Assembly (NCBI GenBank): GCA_020723785.1
Contig: DYIH01000047.1
Coordinates: 1-10,059 of the forward strand
Length of the DNA: 10,059 bases
Reading direction: 5' to 3'
DNA from: Thermaerobacter marianensis
GTDB taxonomy: Bacteria > Bacillota > Sulfobacillia > DYIH01
Shown here: one piece after another, positions 5,189-10,059 of the stretch
How positions within the stretch are numbered: the stretch's first letter is position 1
Layout of the letters: each line of letters begins with the position of its first letter
Translations under genes and position numbers: made by a program
The notes under the pieces: model-generated
What the model was told of the DNA's origin: nothing
The model's database searches: none
What the model saw: the letters and a program-made list of their open reading frames with translations, nothing else

Positions 5189-5225
5189 GTTTCAATCCTC
5201 GCCTGATGTAAAGATCAGGCGCTAC
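5189..5225 (-). repeat. Solitary CRISPR-repeat-like hairpin element A (37 nt)
   Basis: Read on the minus strand (5225 to 5189) it starts GTAGC, has a perfect 8-bp stem (CGCCTGAT with ATCAGGCG), a 6-nt loop CTTTAC and the tail GAGGATTGAAAC. Length, central palindrome and ATTGAAAC end are those of a type I/III CRISPR repeat. The tadC stop codon TAG is nucleotides 2-4 of the element. No companion repeat is seen at spacer distance. A second diverged copy is element B at 4258-4294. Confidence 0.72.
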
Positions 5226-6049
5226 ATAGAGAAGATCAGGTTCATGGTCCCCCAGGCGGGCAACAGCGCCAGGATAATCAGCGGCACGAACATAAACAGC
5301 ACCGTGATGAGGGTCAAATACGTCTTAGCCTTCTCCATGTGTGCCTTTCGGGCGTGAGCGCGGAGGGTGTGAATCTGCCTGGCCTGCGCCCGCAATTCCT
5401 GGGCCACACGGGAACCCAGGCTGTGGGCCTGGACCAATGCGGAGCAAAACACCCTGCCCTCCTCACAGCCGGTGCGCTCCCCAGCCTTGTGCAGCGCCGC
5501 CGCCATGCCAACCGCATCGGCTTCCTTCAGCGCCGCCAGCAGGATGGCGTCGAACTCATAACGCCCGTCCAACACCCGCTGCAAGGCGTGAGCCACTGAA
5601 GGCGCTCCGGCCGCCGCGACGGTGGCCGTCAAATCGGCCACGATGGGGACGCGGGCTGCGATCCGGCGGCGGCGGTCATCGGCCAGCTGCGCCAACACGA
5701 AGTCCGGCCCGAACCACCCCATGACCGCGCCAAGCACAAGCCCGGCAGCAGACGGCACCGCCGTGAGGATGAGAAGCGGCGCCCCCGCCAGCGCCGCCAG
5801 CCGGACCATAGACCACCGCGCCGGCGTCATGCCCCATGGGGTCCCCGCCCGCTCCAGTTTCTCAGCCGTTACGCCGGCGGCGAAGAGCCTGTCTGCGAAC
5901 GTCTGCAGCCGCTCCTGAACCGGCCGCGTATCCAACGGGCGGGTAAGGTCCCGGAGCGTAACACGGCGGAACATCCGCTCAAATAGCGCATACCCAAAAC
6001 CGCCCGCACCGGCGGCCACCAGAATCGCCGACAGAATGTCCAGCCTCAT
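5222..6049 (-). CDS. tadC: TadC inner-membrane platform protein (T2SF family)
   Basis: 275-residue partner of TadB in the membrane platform on which CpaF acts. Seen: membrane segments at about 3-23, 82-115 and 246-266; between the last two a T2SF-type cytoplasmic domain (about 128-245) with ARVPIVADLTATVAAAGAP at 132-150 and the SLGSRVAQELRAQA segment near 210-223, which is where T2SF proteins carry a G-x-x-hydrophobic-x-x-x-L motif. Order after tadB and the 4-bp ATGA overlap with it identify it as TadC. Its stop codon is part of CRISPR-like element A, and the pilin gene follows after about 150 nt. Confidence 0.9.
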   Translation of the reverse strand: MRLDILSAILVAAGAGGFGYALFERMFRRVTLRDLTRPLDTRPVQERLQTFADRLFAAGVTAEKLERAGTPWGMTPARWSMVRLAALAGAPLLILTAVPSAAGLVLGAVMGWFGPDFVLAQLADDRRRRIAARVPIVADLTATVAAAGAPSVAHALQRVLDGRYEFDAILLAALKEADAVGMAAALHKAGERTGCEEGRVFCSALVQAHSLGSRVAQELRAQARQIHTLRAHARKAHMEKAKTYLTLITVLFMFVPLIILALLPAWGTMNLIFSM

Positions 6050-6915
6050 CCCCCGGCACCCCCCGCAGTCAGGACTTTGCGTGCCATGAACACCCCAATG
6101 ACAGGCGACACAACCGCCAGACCCAAGACCTGCATCTGACCTGCAAAGGTTGAGAGCAGCGGCGCGAAGTAGTACGGATCGGTGGACTGAATGAGCTTCA
6201 TGACCCCAGCGGGCAGCAAAGCCATCAGGCCCATCACCAAGGTCTGCTCGGACAGCCCCGCCTTGGCCTCCGCCTTCTCCGCGTCCCTGTCGCGGGCCAG
6301 TCTGGCGATGGTGTCGAAAGTCTCGGCCATGTTGCCGCCCGTAGTCTTGAGCGCCCGGACCCCGGCCACCATCATCTCCGTTTCGGCCAGCCCGACACGG
6401 CGGTGCAAGGTCTCGAACACCGCCACGGCGTCCTCACCGGCCGAAAGGTTCCTGGCTGCCTCGCGAAAATGCCCGCCCAGCGGGTCCGGCGTCCTGGCCG
6501 CCGCCTCCTCCACCGCCTGGGCAAGGTTTCCGGACCTGGCCCGTAAGGCGCCTGAGAGCGTGGTTAGGGCTTCAGGCAGCAGCCGCCGAAGCCTGTCCTG
6601 CCGCTTCTCGACCACCAGCGTTGCATACGCTTTCGGCAGAAGATACCCGCCGGCCAGGAACAGGACGATGACCAGCAGCGGGGCGCCGCCGAACACCACA
6701 ACCGCGGCCAGCCCGCCGGCAGCCGCCCCCGCTGCCTGGGGAGCGTACCGCCGCAAGTCTGTCCTGGCTTCCGGTTGCTCGGCGGCAAACCGGTGTTTTG
6801 GAGCCACCAGGTCGCGAAGAGTGCGCCGGGCGCCTAAGCCGAGAGACAAGGCGGCGGCATAGCCCAGCCCGGCTGCCCCAAGACCAACAAGCACAACTGC
6901 AATCACAGGAAACAC
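6046..6915 (-). CDS. tadB: TadB inner-membrane platform protein (T2SF family)
   Basis: 289 residues. Seen: membrane segments at about 3-25, 62-95, 225-245 and 260-282, and a T2SF domain at about 104-230 containing LLPEALTTLSGALRAG-like sequence (LPEALTTLSGALRARSGN at 114-131), GGHFREAARNL at 147-157 and ALKTTGGNMAETFDTIA at 188-204. These are typical of TadB/GspF-like platform proteins. The GTG at 6915 has AAGGAGG 10 nt upstream and overlaps the cpaF end by 13 bp; a GTG at 6906 would give a 4-bp GTGA overlap but has no SD at proper distance. Directly between cpaF and tadC, as in most Tad operons. Confidence 0.9.
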   Translation of the reverse strand: MFPVIAVVLVGLGAAGLGYAAALSLGLGARRTLRDLVAPKHRFAAEQPEARTDLRRYAPQAAGAAAGGLAAVVVFGGAPLLVIVLFLAGGYLLPKAYATLVVEKRQDRLRRLLPEALTTLSGALRARSGNLAQAVEEAAARTPDPLGGHFREAARNLSAGEDAVAVFETLHRRVGLAETEMMVAGVRALKTTGGNMAETFDTIARLARDRDAEKAEAKAGLSEQTLVMGLMALLPAGVMKLIQSTDPYYFAPLLSTFAGQMQVLGLAVVSPVIGVFMARKVLTAGGAGG

Positions 6916-8192
6916 CGTTCCACTGCCTCCTTCTCACCCTGCTCCAGCAGCTTCTGGACAGCCCTGGACTTCAAGGCGTCTTCCCGGCCGCAGGGCGTCA
7001 ACACCCTGTTTACTCGCTGGTACAGCGGGGTCAGCTTGTAATTCCCCTGCTCGTCCAGGCCGTCCAGGCTGGCCACCGCCACGATGCCGCGCCAGTCTCC
7101 CTCCGGACGCTTGATCCGTTTGGCCTGGACCACCAGGTCCACCGCGGAGGCGATCATGTCCCGCAGCGCCGCAACGGGCAGTTTCACATCCTCGGCCATC
7201 AGGGCCATCGTCTCCAGACGGCCCAGCGCCGCATAAGGAGACGGCGCATGGAGCGTGCTGATAGATCCGTCATGGCCGGTGTTCATGGCCTGAATCATGT
7301 CCAGGGCCTCGCCGCCCCGCGTCTCTCCCACCACGATACGGTCCGGGCGCTGCCGGAGGGCGTTTTTCACCAGTTGCCGTATGGTGATCTCGCCCGCCCC
7401 CTCCAGGTTCGGCGGGCGCGTCTCGTGCCGCAACACGTGCTCCAGCGGAAGCGCAAGTTCCAGAACATCTTCGATGGTAACGATCCGCTCATCCGCCGGG
7501 ATGAAGTGGCCCAGCACATTGAGCAGGGTGGTTTTGCCGCTGCTGGTTCCGCCTGCCACAATCACATTCAGCCGCGCCCGAACCGCGGCGGCCAGGAAGC
7601 CCATGGCCTCCGGAGTGGCCGCCCCGGACGCCTGATATTTTTCCGGCGTGATCCCCTGGCGGAACTTGCGGATAGTCACGTAGATGCCGTCCACGGCCAC
7701 CGGAGCGATCACGGCGTTCACGCGGCAGGTGGTGCCGTCCTCAAACATGATCCGCGTATCTACCAAGGGGCTGGCCTCGTCAATGCGCCGCCCGGACCGC
7801 AGCAGAATGCGCTCGACGGTCAGCCGGATATGCTCCGCATCCCGGAACCCGGAAGGCGACACCCGTTCCTTCCTGCCGAACCGCTCGACCCACATATCGG
7901 TGCCGCGCAGCATGATCTCGACCGTCTCCGGGTCCTCCAGCCACGGCTGCAGCGGACCGTACCCGCCGAAGTCAAGAGCAAGTTCGTGGGCCAGACGGCG
8001 CACGTCGTCCCAGGTCCAGACCGCGGACTTGGCTTCCTGCACCGCCGCCTCGGCGTCCGGCCGGGCTGCCTCGACCGAGGGATAGCCCTCGGGGGGCATC
8101 CGCCGGAGAAGGATTTCCCGCGCCCGGTCCCGGACCTCGGCATACTCCTTCTCAACCTGGACAGCGCGAAGGTCGATGCCAAAAAGACTCAT
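6903..8192 (-). CDS. cpaF: CpaF/TadA secretion ATPase of the Tad pilus
   Basis: 429-residue cytoplasmic hexameric ATPase (VirB11/GspE family) that drives Flp pilus assembly. Seen: N-terminal region to about 165; Walker A GGTSSGKTT at 214-222; Asp box TIEDVLEL at 239-246; Walker B region RIVVGETRG at 285-293; His box GHDGSISTLHA at 306-316. FGGYGPLQPWLEDPE at 75-89 matches the conserved N-terminal region of CpaF. All catalytic motifs are intact and the length is normal for the family. The ATG at 8192 overlaps the stop of the 83-residue gene by 4 bp (ATGA), with AGGAGAGG about 9 nt upstream. This is the most secure call in the window. Confidence 0.96.
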   Translation of the reverse strand: MSLFGIDLRAVQVEKEYAEVRDRAREILLRRMPPEGYPSVEAARPDAEAAVQEAKSAVWTWDDVRRLAHELALDFGGYGPLQPWLEDPETVEIMLRGTDMWVERFGRKERVSPSGFRDAEHIRLTVERILLRSGRRIDEASPLVDTRIMFEDGTTCRVNAVIAPVAVDGIYVTIRKFRQGITPEKYQASGAATPEAMGFLAAAVRARLNVIVAGGTSSGKTTLLNVLGHFIPADERIVTIEDVLELALPLEHVLRHETRPPNLEGAGEITIRQLVKNALRQRPDRIVVGETRGGEALDMIQAMNTGHDGSISTLHAPSPYAALGRLETMALMAEDVKLPVAALRDMIASAVDLVVQAKRIKRPEGDWRGIVAVASLDGLDEQGNYKLTPLYQRVNRVLTPCGREDALKSRAVQKLLEQGEKEAVERCFL

Positions 8193-8440
8193 CGGGCGGG
8201 TCCTCTCCTTTGGCCGCCGGATATCCCTTGGACGCCGGCAGCCTGCAGCGCCTGCCGCAGCAGCTTCGCCGACCTAGCCTCTTCAGGGCTGTGCAACCAG
8301 ATTTCGAACGAGTCGCCCGCGATGAAATCTCCCGTGAACAGATACAACGCACCGTCATCCTCAACCTTAACGAGGGTGCCGGCACGAGGATACCCAAAAA
8401 TGAAAACGACAGCAGTCCTTCTTGGATATTTCAACCCCAC
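8189..8440 (-). CDS. 83-residue small protein between cpaE and cpaF, unknown
   Basis: Not recognised. Seen: beta-rich first half (AVVFIFGYPRAGTLVKVEDDGALYLF split over residues 10-35), then IWLHSPEEARSAKLLRQAL at about 47-65, and a basic Gly/Arg-rich tail. No membrane segment or signal peptide. GTG at 8440 has GAGGT (8453-8449) with 8-nt spacing; the stop overlaps the cpaF ATG by 4 bp, so it is coupled with the ATPase. It resembles the preceding 75-residue protein in outline (YP-G, DGA, W-H--EA in the same order), which could mean an old duplication. A small cofactor of CpaE or CpaF is a guess from position. Confidence 0.68.
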   Translation of the reverse strand: MGLKYPRRTAVVFIFGYPRAGTLVKVEDDGALYLFTGDFIAGDSFEIWLHSPEEARSAKLLRQALQAAGVQGISGGQRRGPAR

Positions 8441-8457
8441 GGCCGCTTACCTCACTT

Positions 8458-8685
8458 TCAAGCCGAGTGTCGCTGCACATCGGCCACCGCTTCGTCCCGC
8501 GTATTATGGACCCACGTAGCGATCAACCCCGAAGCCAGGCGCCCGCGCAAAAGTTCGAGGGTAACATAGTCCGGGCACCGGATCACGCAGGCGCCATCCT
8601 TTTGATGGACCATAAGGCAGCCGGGATAGAGATAGTCCCGCGCGATAGCCGCGTCAGCGTAAACCGCCAGGTAGCAGCCAAACAC
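8458..8685 (-). CDS. 75-residue small protein downstream of cpaE, unknown
   Basis: Not recognised. Seen: cysteines at 4, 23, 33 and 37, beta-like segments (LMVHQKDGACVIRC at 24-37), then TLELLRGRL at 42-50 and ATWVHNTRDEAVADV at 56-70. No signal peptide. GTG at 8685 lies 5 nt after the cpaE stop, with GGAGG (8698-8694) that overlaps the last cpaE codons; the next gene starts 17 nt after its stop. Its fixed place between the two cytoplasmic ATPases suggests a soluble accessory factor. It shows a faint resemblance to the following 83-residue protein. Confidence 0.66.
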   Translation of the reverse strand: MFGCYLAVYADAAIARDYLYPGCLMVHQKDGACVIRCPDYVTLELLRGRLASGLIATWVHNTRDEAVADVQRHSA

Positions 8686-8690
8686 GGCAC

Positions 8691-9653
8691 CTACCTCCTC
8701 CCCAGCAGGCCGCCCAGCAACCCGCCGCCTTTCTTGGTCTTCGCCGCCGGGACCAGGCGCTCCAGCAGCCCGGCCAGGGCCTTGGAGGAGGGGGCGCCGG
8801 GCTTCATCAGCACGCTGATGCCGCGCCGCGCCCGCGCTTCGGAAGCAGCAGGGTCCAGCGGAACCTCGGCAATGACCGGAACGCCCCAGCCATCCCAGAA
8901 CGTCCCCCCGCGGGCCTCAATGGCCTCCCGGACGGCGCGAATGTCATGGTACGCCGCCACCTGGTTCAGCACCACCGAAGTCCGCTCGGCAATGAAGAGA
9001 CCATGCTGGTTCAACAGGTCCAGGAACCGCGTCCCGGCCTCAATGGCCGCCGGATCAGGCGGTGTCACCATCAGGAACCGCGAGGCCGTCTTCAGCGCCG
9101 CCTGGGTCGCCGGGTCTTCCAGCCGGTCGGAACAGTCGTACACCACCACGTCAAAGGTCGCCGCCAGAGCCTGCATCGCCCGCTCGGCGATCTCCGGCGT
9201 AACCGACAGGGCAGCCATGCCACCTGCGCTGGGCAGGATGTGGAATCCGACCGGGTGCTGCTCCAGCATGGAGGCCAGCACAGCCGGGTTGATCTGTTCC
9301 GGCGGCAGTGCGGCCACATCGGCCCAGGTGATCCGGGGCGCCATGCCCAGGGTAGACGCAAGCTGCCCGTAGGCCAGGTCGCAGTCAACCAGCGCCACCT
9401 TCAACCCTTGGAAATGGCGGACAAGCGCCGCGGCCAGCGTCCCAGATAGAAAGGTCTTGCCTGCGCCTCCCTTTGCAGAACCAACTGCGATCCGTTCAGC
9501 TTTGACTACCACCGCCCGCGGCGCCTGGGAAGCCGGCGCCTGCTGCATCCAGCCGGCCGGCGGCTGCTGGGCCGCGTCATGCTGCTGGACAGGCGCTTTA
9601 GGAGAAACGGCGCCTGGCGCCAGGATCGGGTCCTCATCAAGCCAGCCACGCAT
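8691..9653 (-). CDS. cpaE: CpaE/TadZ-like ParA/MinD ATPase, positions the Tad machine
   Basis: 320-residue cytoplasmic ATPase of the ParA/MinD superfamily. Seen: deviant Walker A KGGAGKT at 61-67 with the signature Lys61; ALVDCDLAYGQLAS at 87-100 (Asp90, Asp92); hydrophobic strand DVVVYDCSD at 168-176 (Walker B Asp173). The first 50 residues are a Pro/Gln/Ala-rich linker, with no receiver-like domain as found in many longer CpaE proteins. The C-terminus ends KKGGGLLGGLLGRR, possibly a membrane-contact tail as in MinD. Start: ATG 9653, because GAGAGGAG (9669-9662) is 8 nt upstream and the upstream zinc-ribbon gene's stop shares its A (TAATG). A longer frame open to 9800 would overlap that gene entirely and has no SD. 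Confidence 0.88.
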   Translation of the reverse strand: MRGWLDEDPILAPGAVSPKAPVQQHDAAQQPPAGWMQQAPASQAPRAVVVKAERIAVGSAKGGAGKTFLSGTLAAALVRHFQGLKVALVDCDLAYGQLASTLGMAPRITWADVAALPPEQINPAVLASMLEQHPVGFHILPSAGGMAALSVTPEIAERAMQALAATFDVVVYDCSDRLEDPATQAALKTASRFLMVTPPDPAAIEAGTRFLDLLNQHGLFIAERTSVVLNQVAAYHDIRAVREAIEARGGTFWDGWGVPVIAEVPLDPAASEARARRGISVLMKPGAPSSKALAGLLERLVPAAKTKKGGGLLGGLLGRR

Positions 9654-9820
9654 TAGCAACTCTCCTCTCGGCATAACCTGCCGCTGGGATAAAACCACAC
9701 GTTCGCCGACCCGCAGGTGACACACCGCACCGCCATCCGGTACGCTGCATAGAAGAACCAGGGGATATCGAATTCCCGCCGGCAGCCGGCGCAAATACAC
9801 AACACCCGCTCATCGTCCAC
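9653..9820 (-). CDS. 55-residue zinc-ribbon protein overlapping cpaB and cpaE ends
   Basis: A very short gene. Seen: cysteines at 8, 10, 13, 33, 36, 50 and 55, with C10-x2-C13 and C33-x2-C36 forming a likely zinc ribbon; the segment between is aromatic (IPWFFYAAYR at 19-28) and VRCVTCGSANVWFYP at 31-45 looks like a zinc-knuckle strand. It starts at GTG 9820, overlapping the cpaB-like gene by 11 bp, with a weak AAGGA about 12 nt upstream, and ends in TAATG shared with the cpaE start. The tight packing on both sides and the ordered cysteines support a real gene. Role unknown; it may bind CpaE or the pilus base. Confidence 0.68.
   Translation of the reverse strand: MDDERVLCICAGCRREFDIPWFFYAAYRMAVRCVTCGSANVWFYPSGRLCREESC
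9662..9669 (-). promoter_or_regulatory. SD site fixing the cpaE start
   Basis: Minus-strand GAGAGGAG, 8 nt before ATG 9653. It lies inside the last codons of the zinc-ribbon gene, so cpaE translation is probably coupled to that gene. Confidence 0.75.
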
Positions 9821-10059
9821 GAGAGACCGCCATCCTTGAAGCCGCTGCCCCTTCGGCCGGCAGCAGCCTCAAAGCCACGGCGGCGGCGGCCTGCCGGGCC
9901 GTCAGCAGTTTCGATGCCATCTGGCTGTCAGCGGAGAACACCACAACCACGGTCCCGCCGCCGCCTGCGGCCTGCTGCTGTTCACTCGGCTTCAGTACGT
10001 CCAGCACCAAGACGCCGGGCATAACCTCAACCTGCGGCGGGTCTTCCTGTTTCACCGGC
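9810..10059 (-). CDS. cpaB: CpaB/RcpC-like Flp pilus assembly protein, C-terminal part
   Basis: The open frame runs off the right edge, so only about the last 83 residues are seen. They carry the pattern of CpaB/RcpC C-termini: a strand (EVMPGVLVLDVLKPS), a Gly-rich loop, the strand GTVVVVFSADSQMASKLLTA, in which a hydrophobic strand is followed by an x-x-x-A-x-x-L helix, and VALRLLP near the end. CpaB proteins have an N-terminal membrane anchor and an outside SAF/periplasmic region and help build the pilus base. First gene of the visible operon; its start and the SAF domain lie beyond the window. The stop overlaps the zinc-ribbon gene by 11 bp. The symbol rests on this partial match and on position before cpaE. 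Confidence 0.65.
   Translation of the reverse strand, partial: PVKQEDPPQVEVMPGVLVLDVLKPSEQQQAAGGGGTVVVVFSADSQMASKLLTARQAAAAVALRLLPAEGAAASRMAVSRGR

Noticed and set aside
4258..5225. A true CRISPR array
   Set aside because: The two repeat-like units are 931 bp apart with tadE and flp between, and no repeats at spacer distance flank either one.
8424..8441. Possible third CRISPR-like tail (minus-strand GGGGTTGAAAT)
   Set aside because: It is the first codons of the 83-residue gene, differs at the conserved positions and has no palindrome at the proper distance.
6798..8519. Very long plus-strand open frame (573 residues) across tadB and cpaF
   Set aside because: It is antisense to intact T2SF and CpaF coding sequence, reads as low-complexity Arg/His/Pro protein and has no SD; long shadow frames are usual in GC-rich DNA.
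9614..9623. Perfect palindrome CTGGCGCCAG
   Set aside because: It lies inside cpaE codons in an Ala/Pro/Gly-rich linker, where such short GC palindromes arise easily.
9654..9800. N-terminal extension of CpaE to 9800
   Set aside because: It has no SD, would overlap the whole zinc-ribbon gene, and the ATG at 9653 has a strong SD and a TAATG junction.

Overview
This window is most of a Tad (tight adherence, Flp-type IVb) pilus locus, almost all of it on the minus strand, so transcription runs from high to low coordinates. The GC-rich sequence, very strong Shine-Dalgarno (SD) sites (GGAGGT and similar), many GTG starts, dense 4-bp ATGA overlaps and the lack of any visible secretin or outer-membrane gene suggest a high-GC Firmicute, perhaps a thermophilic clostridial lineage such as the Desulfotomaculum/Moorella groups. 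The lineage is inference from style only; no rRNA or marker gene is present.

Right half (10059 to 4307), the core machine in transcription order: end of a CpaB/RcpC-like protein (cut by the window edge), an overlapping 55-residue zinc-ribbon protein, the CpaE/TadZ ATPase, two unrecognised small proteins of 75 and 83 residues, the CpaF/TadA secretion ATPase, TadB and TadC platform proteins, an Flp-like pilin and a TadE-like pseudopilin. Up to tadC the genes overlap or almost touch. Around the pilin gene the spacing opens and RNA-level structures appear: a 10-bp inverted repeat in the leader, a stable hairpin just after the stop, and two 37-nt elements that look like single CRISPR repeats.

Middle (4245 to 2310), an accessory block: a 57-residue protein with four CxxC pairs in FYVE-like spacing, a three-segment membrane protein, a 135-residue soluble protein, a plus-strand 60-residue cysteine-rich protein with its own promoter, and a membrane-anchored protein with a TolA-like charged helix. 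The last is closely followed by a secreted cysteine- and proline-rich protein (2307 to 1336) that ends in a strong terminator.

Left end (1289 to 1): an AT-richer DUF4160-DUF2442 pair, resembling a toxin-antitoxin type mobile cassette, lies between two intrinsic terminators. Behind the second terminator is a TadG-like pseudopilin, apparently separated from the rest of the operon by the cassette.

Proposed teamwork: CpaF powers pilus assembly through the TadB/TadC platform; CpaE positions the machine; Flp forms the fibre; TadE and TadG act as minor pseudopilins; CpaB and the secreted protein probably work outside the membrane. The most unusual signal is the pair of solitary CRISPR-repeat-like hairpins between operon genes. 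They have the same length, orientation and 3' tail, and their stems are kept by compensatory changes.
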